Positions 43,001 through 54,830 are shown, numbered from the stretch's first letter. The stretch is DNA of 64,000 bases from Lineus longissimus (GCF_910592395.1 NC_088321.1:4650001-4714000), one strand, 5' to 3'. The notes: generated from the letters alone by a model not told the origin. Made by a program: numbers and translations.

Positions 43001-46000
43001 TTTAAAATTGAATTGCTCCTAGCCATGACGGATAAACGACTCTTAGTAAAGAAATCTGGAATCTTGAAGGAATTTTGCGCACGATAAAAGCAAAAATATA
43101 TATTTTAAATGGCCTTTGATTAGGACAAATTATTGATACAATAACATCGGTATTTACAACATGAACAGGCTAATCACGCTGAGCTCCGTTGTCCGACACC
43201 TCAATTACCACTGGGAATCAACACAGAATAACTCTTTGCATCTCGTAACAGTGCCTCTTTTTGCAATTTAGGTCACGGTATATGAATCAATCGCTAATTA
43301 GTCGCCTAAACCGCGCTAAATTCGAATTTCGAATTTTTTTTCTAGTAACCTTTCGAAAATTGAAAAAAACACTCTGTTACGTGAAAGCCAAAGTGTATCC
43401 GATGTGAATGCAACTATCAACTTCCGAATGCATCGCTCCAAAAAAGGGCAACAAGACGTATTTTAAAATCGTTTGTGCTTCTTACTTATCAAACAAACAT
43501 CTAGCTATTCAGGTGGAATCAAAACTTCGTGATACCTGGCAGATATTAAATGTTTAAGTCACGATGCCCCGCCTATTTAAGTAACATGATCCGTCACCTT
43601 AAATAGGTCTACATATACAATATAACGGCAACTACATAGTCCCATCATTTTCACAGATTCTATTCAAATCCCATCGGATTGTCACATCATACTAGAAAAT
43701 ACCTAGATTGTCATTACGGATTGGTTGCAGGGATTTGATCGGACATATGCCTACCCCGAAGCAATTGTCAACCTACTAATTGGTCCTCAAAATCAACGAC
43801 ATACTCATAAGCAAGTTGCAGGGCGTCTCCACAGCGTATTAGAGAGCAGACAGGCCAGTTTCTGATGATGAACACAACAGCACTACTATTCCATTGAAAT
43901 TCTTACATGTAATTTAATGACCCCGACGACATGCCAACCATTCGTCTCATCTTGAAATAAGGTTAAATTGTCATGCTTCTCCTAATCTTGACCTCCCAAA
44001 GGGACTCAACACGGTTTGAAACGTTCGGATAAATTTTCAGGGAGAGTTGTTTCAGTTCAAAGTATCTAATCATAAGCATATTTGTAAATGTTCGGCCAAG
44101 TAATAATCAATATGAAATAAAACGTTTCTCTCTGCTGTTGGTCATTCATTCCATGAATTACCCCAGGACAGAATGTTAAAGGTACGGGAGTCCTTTTGCG
44201 CAAGCGCACACAATTCCCGTATCTCTAGCTTATTCGTACTACGGCACTTCTCCCGTACCGTTTTAGTGCGCTATCAGTATATACGGAACTATAACATGTA
44301 ACTTATATTTTTGAATACCGGTATCGAGTATACCAGTATATATAGAGTATTCGCCGCCCGTATACACCCCCGTGTACATGTACGTGACAAGACTAAATTA
44401 TGAAATGACGTTGAAAATCTTACACAACCAACACTTTTTGTTATAAGATACGGAAGATGTATGATATTGCCTGTTATTTTGGAGTGAAAGTCAGTTTTTA
44501 AAACAAATGAAGAAACATTATCACAAAATTTAGAAGAAAAATCCCGGGCACAATGGAGCAGAAAATAAGAAAAGGGGCTGTCGTGGGACTCGAACCAGGG
44601 TCAAAGGCGTCCGAGTCCTATGCGGTATACATTCGACCAAGCCGGCTCATCTGATTGATGCAGCCTATACCCAGTTTTATTTGTGAACCTCCTGTATGAA
44701 GCCCTTTGTCTCATGTTTCTTCACTTGAAATATTCTTCGAAAGTATTTTCACATTCGCACGATATACTAAATTTTGATTGTTTAAATTGTTTAAATCGAA
44801 GACGCGCGCACTGTCATTGTGAAGAGTATTATTTCTGAGCCGCAGTTGAGCAACAAAAGCGTGTTGGGCATGCGCAAAATAACTCCCGAATATGTACCTT
44901 TTGCATTCGGACATAGGGATACGGGTCCCGTACCTCAAGACAGTGCATTATAATATTCAGAGAATCGGTTTATGTTGACGTTTACACACATGAAAATGTT
45001 AATCGTTTAATCGTAATTGCTCAGCCATGAAGTTTTAATCCGGGGACGGGGATAAAAATATATCAATATTCTCAGGGTTTCATACAGCGGGGGGGGGGGG
45101 GATGGGGAACATATCCCCGCCACATTATTTGGTGATGGGGGGGGGGAGGGGGGGTATATCCCTACATCATCCTGATGTTTTAAAGTCTAAAGTGGCATTT
45201 AAATATACTAAGAAGCAGTTTTAGCGTTTTCAGGTGCAAGAAGCTTTCGGAGGGGTCATTTTCTATTTAAAAAAATATTTTCGATGCTTCTTTTCGTCCT
45301 GGCGGAAACCCTGATTGCGGTTCAGAAAATGTTCTGTGGTGATGTACATTATTTTTTGACACTGTGGATGTCAAAGTCATTAGCTCATTATCAATATCGA
45401 ACGCCCAATGGTTTTTGATAAAACAGGTAAATCCCGATATTCATGTATATTGAGAATTCGAAATTATGAGAAACTTCCAAACTTGGGGCGCCCGTTGGGT
45501 ATGCCAAAGTGTTAAACGACTGGTCGCCTCATCACGGTTTGGTCGATAAAAGGTGTCAAGTTTACAGCCAGAGGAAATGGAACACACAACGCATACACAC
45601 AACGTCACAATATAAATCAACAGGTGCGAATGGCCATGCAGAGCGTATGCCCCCCCCCCCCGTCCCCTCCCATTACATATGTCTGTAACAGGACTAAAGA
45701 GCGGTACATCCATGGAATAGCTATTTCTTCATTGTTAAGTTGAGCTTTTGGTGTATAACGACATTCGACAATGTTCGATTAGGTAATGAGTACAAATGGT
45801 ATCACGCAAGGTCGAAATAACACTCGAGTCACGCTTCTACACTCAATCCTGCACAACTTGACGTGCCGACACGGGAAAATGGACTACTTATGCCGGGGTG
45901 GAAAAAACTACGATCTCCCTTTGTCCACAAAATACTCCAATGCCCTACGAAAGCAGCTAGCAGTCAGGCACCAATCCTGGCCTTCCCTTTGCGGGGCTTT

Positions 46001-46720
46001 TTCTTCCAAAAGCGATGGTAAAAAGGCCGAGCCCCTGGTGCCTCAAGACCAGAGAGCTCTGGGCAGATTGGCTCATCAGCTGGGTAAAACAATTCATCAA
46101 GGATATTAAAAACTCTGACCGCCAACCGGGATGATGCTCTCCAAACACCCTTGGCCAAAATGTTGGCTGGGAAGCATCCGGGAGAAGGGAAACTCCGAGA
46201 AAAACACGTAGGCAGATTGTGCCCTGGGCGATTAAACTAGCTAAATTTTGCAGTAGCCAGCCTAAGTGAAAGATAATCTGACTAAACACCAGCTCTGATG
46301 GTGGAGCTGTAGGAGGCAGCCCCCCCCCCCCCACCCCCAACGGCCGGATGTCGTAAGGCCAACCACCTCTCACAGCCCAAACAATAATAGTTACAGAAAC
46401 CAACAGCAAAATAAAGTGACGTAAAAAAGAATGACCAGACACCTGCCCGATTGTCTTACTCTGATGACACTAATTACTGGTAGGAACAAGAAACAAATTG
46501 CTTTTCAAGCTATGGCTGCCAACATCTATATAGATAGGCCTACTATACATGGTCAGTATCAGGATACTGCAAATGTTTTTGTTTCTTGTACTTTCAACCT
46601 CTTCATATGTGTACTACTTCAAACAAATTTTAAAATGTATACCAGACACGACAGTACAAATATACCGTCTTCGGAAAAATATTTGTTCGCCATTTTTTCA
46701 TAATCACTCCTAGTGAATTT
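40052..46720. other. About 6.7 kb with no supported gene
   Basis: It contains homopolymer G/C tracts (42150, 45090-45160, 45652, 46321), a tRNA-like SINE head at 44577-44650 (-) and short unrecognised open frames. I see no conserved domain or consistent exon set. Confidence 0.5.
44577..44650 (-). repeat. tRNA-like sequence (tRNA pseudogene or SINE head)
   Basis: The minus strand has an A-box-like GGCTTGGTCGAATG and a B box GGTTCGAGTCC at tRNA-like spacing. The acceptor arms do not pair, so this is not a functional tRNA. Confidence 0.5.
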
Positions 46721-46832
46721 GCCCTAGCTTAGTCGGAAGAGTGAATACCTTATAAGCCAGAGGTCCCGGGTTCAATCCCTGGAATGTCATTGGTGTTTTT
46801 CATCCGTTACATTTGGCGCCATCATGGTTAAA
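46721..46832 (+). repeat. tRNA-derived SINE fragment left of DIRS copy 2
   Basis: A box TAGCTTAGTCGGAAGAGTG and B box GGTTCAATCCC, followed by TTTTTCATCCGTTACA. The 54731 copy on the other side of the DIRS has the same order and a similar tail (CTTTTCGTCTGTTACA). Confidence 0.6.
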
Positions 46833-47619
46833 TGCCCATTTCCTTACAAGAAATGGCCATTTTGTTAGTTCATACTTACCTATGGAACACTTTTGCATGT
46901 TACTCCATTTGGGCTCAAACACAAGAGTATCCCTTTAATTTTCTAAAGGGAGAACTGAGTTAACAGCTCGGCCGCCAGGCGGCGCCCTGACCGATCCCGC
47001 GAGATCGCGCCGATCTCATGCCGCCATATTTAGTCTTTACTCTTGAGCGTTAATAAAGAGTATGTCCCGTTTGTGGGGACGGCGGGAGGGCCGTGTTCCA
47101 TAGGTAAGTATGAACTAACAAAATGGCCATTTCTTGTAAGGAAATGGGCATTTTGTGTCATTCAAACTTACCTATGGAACACTTTTGCATCGAATCCCAG
47201 CAACCTATTGGAGGTGGGAAACGAGGACTTACCTAAGGCTGAGCTGTTGTTCCATCCAGGAGGCACCACCGGCATATTAGCTAAGGAGGACCGCCAGGGG
47301 AAAGAAATGGGGAGAACCGGAGGACCGGTATTTTGATCTCGGTATTACAATCATATTATAGAGAGTAATAGACCCATTCTCCGGAAAGCGCTAGAATTGC
47401 GTAATAAAACCATCTTCTTTCCGGCAACAGAGCTTAGAGCAAGTAAGGCATGTTGAAGGGTGTAGAATGAGTTATTGCTAAACAACAATAAGAAATTGCG
47501 TCCTTTCTAGTCTACTAGGGGTTGCCTGGATTGTTGAAGATAGGGCATATCAAAAATGACGCAAGATGCGCGTTTGACTCTTCAATCGGGCTTCCCCCCT
47601 TTTTTCGATCTAGCCAGGA

Positions 47620-48495
47620 TCAAACAACATGCCCCGCAGACACAATCGGGCCGATTGTGTGCATGCCATCTACGAGGGAAGAAACGTCTCGTAGGTAGAA
47701 ACGAGAGAATGTGGAGTGATTACTCCAACATGCAGCGGAAACGACTTCTTGAAGAGCAACTCCTCGGTAGTTAGCCCAGGAGGTGGCTAGTGCTCTAACT
47801 TCGTGCGCTGAGATGTTAGCTAGCGCACGAAGATCAGAGGAAGTCTTCAAGGTGTTGTAGGAAAGACGAATAGTCTCCACAATCCACCTTGAAATAGTGG
47901 CGGCCGCTATCTCTCGTTTATTTCCCTCCTTATAGGACAAAAACAAACGCTCTCTCCCCTGGCGGATACCGGGAGGTTTTGTCCTATTTATGTAGAACTT
48001 TAGGGCCCTGACGGGACATAAAGTTCTGTCAGGAAGATCATAAGAGATCGTTCCTGACAGAGAGGGAATAGTAACCGGGGGCCGAGAGGCGGCCGGTCCC
48101 TGGTTCTTCGCCATAAATTCTGGTATGAAAGCCAGGATAACCTCCCCTCCCTCTCTAAAAGCCAGCTTCTTAAAAGAAAGTGCATGGAGCTCTGATCTCC
48201 GTTGGGCGGTAGCCAAGGCTACTAGAAAGACCGTTTTGAGTGTCAGATATTTCATGGATGAAATAGACATGGGTTCAAAAGGATGCCTCATGAGCACCTT
48301 AAGGACAACAGAAAGGTCCCATTTAGGGGTGTTGTGAACCGGTCTAGGACGCTCTAATAACATTCCTCTGAAAAGAGGGGTTATTTGGTCCTCCCAACGA
48401 AGATCCCAGGTGCTTAAAACACGGAGGGTAGAAGCGATGGCGGACTTGTACCCTTTTATAGCCGTGACAGATAGTTGTCTTTCCGTGAATAATTC
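47620..48495 (-). pseudogene. DIRS tyrosine recombinase C-terminal part (copy 2)
   Basis: The catalytic domain is intact (QRRSELHAL, HEVRALATSW, SRFYLRD), but the Helitron-like insertion separates it from the N-terminal part at 49692-49817, after LVDFLI. A TGA replaces an AGA codon upstream (near 49845), closing the frame that is open in copy 1. This copy cannot make the full recombinase. Confidence 0.8.
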
Positions 48496-48497
48496 AA

Positions 48498-49554
48498 TGA
48501 AATGGCCAGGGCCATTGTGCTCACCTCATGTGGAGGAAAGATGGATAAAGAGCATGGTATTGTGTCATGTAGTGTTAGGTTTGATGTAGGTCCAAGCAAT
48601 TACAATTTCCCCAAAATGGCCAATTTACAGTACATTCGACCTCTGTGACCTTGAAAAGTAGGTCAAATCAAAGAAGACCCAGGTGACACATTGAATGGTT
48701 GTTAGAATTAGATGTACCTATGATATAAAATCGGGCAAGTCATTACTAGGAATAATGGCATTTTGAAGAATTTAGGATTTGGCCCCCTCCCTGGAGGCCA
48801 AACGGCAGATCAGATCGCACCAAACTTCGGTACCTGAGATCACCTGACCAAGTGGTACATGTGTCCTTAATTTGTGATCAATAGTCATTGCAGTTAAGAA
48901 ACGTGCCATAGTTACGGCCTGGCGGCGAATTTACGCCATTTGACCTCTGTGACCTTGACAAGAAGGTCAAATTAAAAACCTGTGCGACATATACTGTATG
49001 GTGGTTAGATGTACCCATGATATCAAATTGGTGGCAATCGGGCAAGAAGTTAAGGAATAATCACATTTTTAAGGTTTTTGGATTTTGCCTCCTGGTGGTC
49101 AAGTGGTGAATCATATTGGACCAAACTTCGGTCCCTGAGATCACCTGACTAAGGGGTAAATGTGTACCAAATTTGGTATCAATAGTCATTGCAGTTTAGA
49201 AACGTGCCATCGTTACATCCTAACGGCCAATTTACACCATTTGACCTCTGTGACCTTGAAAAGGAGGTCAAATCAAAAACCCGGAGGATATATGATGCAC
49301 CTTTGCTAGAAGTACCTACCATATTTTTTTCAAAATTTCCCGACTACTATTAAGGGAGATATTGTATATTTTCACTTTTAACGTTTGGCCCCCTGGTGGC
49401 CAAACCATGAAACGAATCGGACCGAAACTTGGTCTCCAAGGTGTCATTACATAAGGGTACATGTGTACCAAGTTTCAACTCAATAGCTCTAACAGTTACG
49501 AAACGTGCCCTGCTAACGGACGACGGACGACGACGGACGACGACGACGACGACG

Positions 49555-49634
<80 letters not shown>

Positions 49635-49687
49635 ACGACGGACGCCACGGTATGGGATAAGCTCACCTCTGCTAAGAGGTGAGCTAA
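48498..49687 (+). mobile_element. Helitron/Helentron-like repeat, copy C, inserted in DIRS copy 2
   Basis: Comparison with the empty site in copy 1 (near 29300-29304) defines the ends. The element begins at about TGAAATGG and ends GAGCTAA, with at most a shared AAT at the junctions and no other target duplication. The (GAC)n tract is long (about 49520-49640). The lack of duplication and the 3' hairpin plus CTAA fit Helitron-type insertion. Confidence 0.9.
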
Positions 49688-49699
49688 TAAGGAAATCAA

Positions 49700-51727
49700 C
49701 TAATCTGTATATAGAGGGAGAGATCGGATTAACTCCGTTCTCCCTGCACCAGGAAGTGAAGGTAGACCACTTTCCTTGATACACATCAAGGGTAGACCCC
49801 CTTTGAGGTGCGGACATGCGCTTGACAGCGATGTCCGAAAAGCCTCACTGGTGGAGATGCAACTGGATAAGTTCCAGGCGTGAAACTTGAAAAATCCAGG
49901 GTTCTGGTGGTAGCATCTCCCCAGGGGGTGCCACAGGAGGTGCTTCCAAGTAGGAAGACTCCTGGGGTGATCTATCAGGAGCTCCAGCAAGGCTGGGAAC
50001 CAGGCCTGATTTGGCCAGCAAGGTGCGATGAGAGTTATTCTCACCGGGTGGCTGGTCAAGATCTTGTTCAGGACTGGTTGGATGAGAGGGAGGGGTGGAA
50101 ACGCATATGCGTTCAGCCCGACCCAAGAGGATGTAAGGCTGTCGACTTCCAGGGCCTCTTCGTCCGGAAGTGGAGAGTAATAGATGGGAAGGCGATTGTT
50201 CAGCCTGGTGGCGAACAGATCTACCTTCGGAGATTGCCAAAGGCGACAAAGGTCGTCTACAATCTCCTGATGGAGTGTCCACTCTGTCTGAACTAGCTTG
50301 TTCTGACGGGACAGGGCGTCGGCAAGGATGTTGCGATTGCCCGGTATGTGTCTGGCACATATCGATACTCCAAGGTCGGCACAAAGATGGTAAAGCTCCC
50401 AAGTTAGCTGGCAAAGAATGCCGGACTTTGTGCCTCCCTGTCTCCTGACATATGCTACTACTGTAGAATTGTCGGAGAACAGGGTTACTCTCCGATTCTT
50501 CAGGCGAAGGGAAAGAGCCCTCACGGCAAGAAGGACAGCCTTCATTTCCAATATATTTATTGGAAGAATGGTCTCCTCCCTTGTCCATAGACCCCTTATG
50601 GACATGTCCCAGTCGTTCAGATGTGCTCCCCACCCTAGTAGGGAAGCATCTGTGAACAGGGACACTTCTGGGGGCGGTGGAGCAAGATCTACACCGCTTT
50701 GGAGACGAGTCTCCGACTCCCAGAAGTTCCAGACGTTCTTGAGTAGGTATTGAGGTATCAATACCAACTTGTCTAATGGGTCCCTGTGGGGTTTCCATAG
50801 AGACATTAGAAACATCTGGATGGGACGCATATATAGACGGCCAAGGGGGATTTGGTCTGCTGCCGAATTCAGAAGTCCCAAAAGGCTCAAGCATCGCCTT
50901 GCGGGAGCTTGAGTCCTTCCTCTGAATTCTGCGACGAGATGAAGAATTTTTTTTATCCTGTCTAGGGGGGGGCGCAGCATTTTTCCTATGGCCGTAAGGA
51001 ACCGAACTCCAACGTAAACGAAGTCTTGGGATGGTATGAATTCTGACTTTGTTTCGTTGATAATCCAACCTGCGGAAACTACTTTTTGCTTTAGAACCTG
51101 AAGTTGTTGCAGTAGTAGTTCCCGCGATTTGCAACGGAGTAGCCAATCGTCTAGGTAGTGATGGAGCTTGAACCCCATCACGTGAAAAGGAGCGACGAAG
51201 GCTGTGACTATCATCGTAAAAATTAGGGGTGCCGATGCCAGACCGAACGGCAGGGCCCTGAATTGATACGTCTTTCCTTCGTAATGGAATCGAAGGAAGT
51301 GTTGATAGTCTGGATGGATCGGTACATGTAAGTACGCATCCGTTAAATCCATCGATACCGCCCAATCGTTGGGCTGTATCGCCGTTGCTATAGACCTGGT
51401 GGTTTCCATCTTGAAATGAGGAACATTCAAGAAGGTGTTTAACCTGGAAAGGTCTATGATCAGCCTCCATGTCCCTGCTTTCTTGGGAACCAAGAAAACG
51501 TGGCTGTAAAAGCCGGGGGAGCATGGATCTTGAAGGACCTGGATAGCTTGCTTCTCCAGTAATGTCGCGACCTCTGCTTGGAGGGCAGAGGCCTTGACTG
51601 GGTCCTTCGGTGGCTGAACTGGGGTTGGATATATGGTAGTCGGGGGGGGGTACGGTTGAAATCTAGTTTCACTCCGTACCTCAACATGTTTGGGACTGGG
51701 GACCCCTTTGGGCACCAATCGTCCCAA
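49700..51727 (-). CDS. DIRS reverse transcriptase-RNase H (copy 2)
   Basis: A continuous frame of about 675 residues. RT is first: GTWRLIIDLSRLNTF, SMDLTDAYLHVP, RALPFGLASAP and YLDDWLL. RNase H follows: SLFTDASLLGWG, EMKAVLLA, LFSDNSTVV and NILADALSR. After DLFATRLNNRL comes a C-terminal region (YYSPLPDEEALEVD) missing from copy 1. The 9-base C tract at 51642-51650 puts the conserved N-terminal leader (51727-51867) in another frame, so the natural start is unclear. Confidence 0.8.
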   Translation of the reverse strand: MGRLVPKGVPSPKHVEVRSETRFQPYPPPTTIYPTPVQPPKDPVKASALQAEVATLLEKQAIQVLQDPCSPGFYSHVFLVPKKAGTWRLIIDLSRLNTFLNVPHFKMETTRSIATAIQPNDWAVSMDLTDAYLHVPIHPDYQHFLRFHYEGKTYQFRALPFGLASAPLIFTMIVTAFVAPFHVMGFKLHHYLDDWLLRCKSRELLLQQLQVLKQKVVSAGWIINETKSEFIPSQDFVYVGVRFLTAIGKMLRPPLDRIKKILHLVAEFRGRTQAPARRCLSLLGLLNSAADQIPLGRLYMRPIQMFLMSLWKPHRDPLDKLVLIPQYLLKNVWNFWESETRLQSGVDLAPPPPEVSLFTDASLLGWGAHLNDWDMSIRGLWTREETILPINILEMKAVLLAVRALSLRLKNRRVTLFSDNSTVVAYVRRQGGTKSGILCQLTWELYHLCADLGVSICARHIPGNRNILADALSRQNKLVQTEWTLHQEIVDDLCRLWQSPKVDLFATRLNNRLPIYYSPLPDEEALEVDSLTSSWVGLNAYAFPPLPLIQPVLNKILTSHPVRITLIAPCWPNQAWFPALLELLIDHPRSLPTWKHLLWHPLGRCYHQNPGFFKFHAWNLSSCISTSEAFRTSLSSACPHLKGGLPLMCIKESGLPSLPGAGRTELIRSLPLYTD

Positions 51728-51808
51728 ATGTCTGCAAATTTTTGCAGACGGCCCCCGACTACCGGAGTCGGCTCCTTTTTGCGTCCGGGAGGAGAAAGGA
51801 GGGGGGAG

Positions 51809-54064
51809 TCACCTCTTCCGGCCAGCACCCCTTGGGCGAAAGGAGTGCTTAGTCGGACCGGATCCACCCTGGTTAGAGGAAGTATTTTTTCTCTTTCCAG
51901 TCCGGCGACCCTCCGCTTCCCGTCGGAAGGATCCAGCAGGAGCAGGCTGACTAGGCGGGGTAGGCCTAGGCAGGACCTGCCTGGCGTACGGGATTGAACC
52001 CGATGCCTGCTGGGGCCTCTCTATCTTTCTAGCGTTAGGTAGAGAGGTCTTGGCCCTCTGTGTCGCAGTGGGGGCATATAATTTGTCCCAATCTTTCTGT
52101 GCTTGAGCCGCCTCTTGTACAGAATCTGCGAACAGGAAAGAACCGTCCATAGGAGCGGTTCTTAAGGCCCCTTCCAGCTGGAGGGATCTGATGACATTGA
52201 GAGAGCCCAGTGCGGCGTCTCTACGGACTAGGACGCTATTTGCTGCGGTCTTGGCGGACAGAGCAATAGCGTGCCTAATCGAATGTGACAAGGATGTCAC
52301 AAGCGATTTTGTGTCATCAGATAGTGACTCATTATCTTTTAGGGATCTGGCTAGGGCCAGGTTAGTGTGCTCTGCGTAGGAGAGCACCGCTAACGTGTTT
52401 TTGGCCAGACCCTCTTGTGCTCTAAGGTCTCGGTAAGCCGAGGAGGAGGTCACCCTAGGCACGAGTTGATCCAGCTGTACATCGTCCTTTAATATGGAAG
52501 TCGATGCTGCAGCTGGACAGCCGACCGAGCTGACTCGATAATAGTCAGCGCGGTACTGCCTAACGGGAGGAAGTTGTGCCGTGAACAACTTCCCTGGTTT
52601 ACACCAAGCTTCTGGTCCGACTGCCGGAAGGACAGGGATGGAAGTACGTTGGTGGGCGCCTTGTGAGTCTCTGATTGTACGCTCCAAAAGTTCAGAGACT
52701 GCTACTACCGACGGGGAGGGAGGAAGGAATTCAAGTGCCCGAGTGGAGCCTTGAGAAACCTGTGGATTGGGATCCACTTCCTGTCCCCAGAGTGAAAAGG
52801 TCGGTGTTGACAAGGCTGGCAGTTCCGGCGGGGTAGGGCACAGATCCTGCGGGAAGTACGCTCTGATCAAGGATCTGAGTGTCCTCATATCCGACAAGAT
52901 ACTGGCCTCCTCTGGTGACAGCTCCTCCTGATTGGGGGAGCGGTAGCCTGGCTGAGAACTCTCGTTCTCAGAAAATTCCTCTAAAATAGAGGAGTCGGAT
53001 GGTGGGTATCCAATGGGACCAGGCGCACCAGAGGAACCGGAACCCTGCTCCAGATGGCTGAGTCTATCAGTAAGACCTGCTACCATCTGGATGAGCTGGG
53101 ACAGTTGCTGTCCCGACTCGGGTTCCGGACCCGACGTGCGGCTTCTCTCAACGACGGGCAGTTGAGGCGAGGGTGAGCGCATAAGCGAACCCTGGAAGCC
53201 GTATGTACGGGCGAATGGGTCTTCCTGAAGCGGAAGATGCCCATATTCTGAACCAGAGTTCAGATGTCCTCTCTGCGTAGCTCGTTCCATGGGAACGACG
53301 CCTCTGCTACGAGGAGGGAGTGGCACTCCCGGTTGGTTCCACCCAAGAGGTTGGCCAACGTAGGAAGGTGCCTGCATTTCCGGTAGGACGAAGTCCGAAA
53401 CCGGAAATGCCCGTAACTCCTTCGCCGGTATGGAGCTACCGGATACCCTTTTAGAAGGAGGTACGGAGGGCGGAAACGCTGTTACCGAAGACGCATGGCG
53501 TTTCGGAGGTGGCGTTATAAGGTCCGGCCTTACTCTACTGTGTCCGTGAGGACTGGGGTTATTTCGCAGAAAAGACTGAGAAAAACCCCCAGTAGAGTCT
53601 TCGGTTACTGAAAAACGGGAACCCGCGTCAGTAACCGGAACTGCAATCGGCGGACCGGAAGCAGGGTGCTCCCGCGGGTACAAAGGGCTTGTACTCGGGG
53701 GAGCGGACGACAGAGGAACCGGAAGGTTCCCTGAGGTCCGGGGTATATTAAACCCTTGGAGACTTATTGGATGTAAGTCTCCCTTGGGACCACAGACATT
53801 AATAATGTCAGATCCCGCATCCTTCGCAGCCGCGGCCGGAACCGGAACTCGGCTGACGGAAGGGGTGGTGGCGGGAGGTTTGCTAGACCTCCGGGTTATA
53901 TGCCCGGAAACGGAACCGGAAGAGGGTTTAGGCGTCTTCGCGGCCCGTTTCCCGCCACCAGACGCATTCCTTTGTGGTGAGACAAAGGATGCCGTCGGAG
54001 GGGTACGCCATATAAAAAATGGTACCAATGACAATAAAAACACTGGGAACCCCAAGTAGGCCAA
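51809..54064 (-). CDS. DIRS gag-like protein (copy 2, open)
   Basis: An uninterrupted frame of up to 751 residues. The left-most codon is TTG rather than ATG, and the first in-frame ATG is well inside (MQAPSYVGQ), so the true start is uncertain or upstream. The N-terminal third is Pro/Ser/Gly-rich. A helical stretch (SQLIQMVAGLTDRLSHLEQG) and a basic C-terminus (RPRGAGRKR) suggest self-assembly and nucleic-acid binding. No CCHC motif is visible. Confidence 0.7.
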   Translation of the reverse strand: MAYLGFPVFLLSLVPFFIWRTPPTASFVSPQRNASGGGKRAAKTPKPSSGSVSGHITRRSSKPPATTPSVSRVPVPAAAAKDAGSDIINVCGPKGDLHPISLQGFNIPRTSGNLPVPLSSAPPSTSPLYPREHPASGPPIAVPVTDAGSRFSVTEDSTGGFSQSFLRNNPSPHGHSRVRPDLITPPPKRHASSVTAFPPSVPPSKRVSGSSIPAKELRAFPVSDFVLPEMQAPSYVGQPLGWNQPGVPLPPRSRGVVPMERATQRGHLNSGSEYGHLPLQEDPFARTYGFQGSLMRSPSPQLPVVERSRTSGPEPESGQQLSQLIQMVAGLTDRLSHLEQGSGSSGAPGPIGYPPSDSSILEEFSENESSQPGYRSPNQEELSPEEASILSDMRTLRSLIRAYFPQDLCPTPPELPALSTPTFSLWGQEVDPNPQVSQGSTRALEFLPPSPSVVAVSELLERTIRDSQGAHQRTSIPVLPAVGPEAWCKPGKLFTAQLPPVRQYRADYYRVSSVGCPAAASTSILKDDVQLDQLVPRVTSSSAYRDLRAQEGLAKNTLAVLSYAEHTNLALARSLKDNESLSDDTKSLVTSLSHSIRHAIALSAKTAANSVLVRRDAALGSLNVIRSLQLEGALRTAPMDGSFLFADSVQEAAQAQKDWDKLYAPTATQRAKTSLPNARKIERPQQASGSIPYARQVLPRPTPPSQPAPAGSFRREAEGRRTGKRKNTSSNQGGSGPTKHSFRPRGAGRKR

Positions 54065-54730
54065 TAATTAATGGAAAGGAAAACATGCCTACTTGAATTA
54101 AACACTATTGCAATGGATCTGAGTCTTGTTCATTACAATAGAGCGGAGAATAGCCTACTTAACTCTACCCTACCAAGATCAAAATAATGGAGCCGGGTCG
54201 ACTAAGCTAGCTAAGAAAATGTCTATAATTAAATAGACTGGACAATACTAATGCCAAGATTAGTTTGGCGGTCTACTCCGTAGGTGAATGAACCCAAAAA
54301 TCGTCCAGACTTGGCTGGTTGAATTTGGTTTTGAATCGAATTCACGGCAGCTTTGAAAAAACGATGTGCTTCGTAGAAGCACAAGAGTAAAGACTGAATA
54401 TGGCGGCATGAGATCGGCGCGATCTCGCGGGATCGGTCAGGGCGCCGCCTGGCGGCCGAGCTGTTAACTCAGTTCTCCCTTTAGAAAATTAAAGGGATAC
54501 TCTTGTGTTTGAGCCCAAATGGAGTAACATGCAAAAGTGTTCCATAGGTAAGTTTGAATGACACAAAATGGTAATAATAATCTATTTCCTCGATCCTGGG
54601 TATGAATTGGCTGATAAATTAACTCTTTGTATCTCGGAAGAGAAGAACACAATTATGAGCACACAACTTTCCCGGACGGGGGAGTATGTGGTGGTGGCAC
54701 AATATATAGCTCTAGCTAGTGGGAATTTGC

Positions 54731-54830
54731 CTTTGGCCCAGTCGGTAGATAGAGTGATAACTTATTAACCACAGGTCATGGGTCCACTCCCGGCATGACC
54801 AAGTTGCTTTTCGTCTGTTACAATAATCAT
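54731..54830 (+). repeat. tRNA-derived SINE fragment right of DIRS copy 2
   Basis: A-box-like TTGGCCCAGTCGGTAGATAG and B-box-like GGGTCCACTCC, followed by CTTTTCGTCTGTTACA, similar to the copy at 46721. Confidence 0.5.

Larger units (their letters stand above)
46833..54570 (-). mobile_element. DIRS-type retrotransposon, copy 2, carrying a nested insertion
   Basis: It has the same structure and orientation as copy 1. ITRs are at 46874-47045 and 54382-54553, and the internal complementary region is at 47093-47190. It is 7738 bp because it contains the 1190-bp Helitron-like copy C and keeps the 300 bp (49888-50187) deleted from copy 1. The gag frame is open over its full length. RT-RNase H is open apart from the C-tract. 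The recombinase gene is disrupted. Confidence 0.9.

Noticed and set aside
44577-44650. Functional tRNA gene
   Set aside because: The acceptor stem cannot pair, so I list it only as a tRNA-like repeat.
44181-44936. Possible TIR element (AGGTACGGGA at both ends)
   Set aside because: The inverted match is only about 10-14 bp and no target duplication is visible.
45957-46442. 161-codon minus-strand frame
   Set aside because: Contains a poly-Gly/Pro tract from a homopolymer and no family signal.
49350-49817. Poly-Ser frame of 155 residues
   Set aside because: It joins a DIRS recombinase fragment to antisense microsatellite across an insertion junction.
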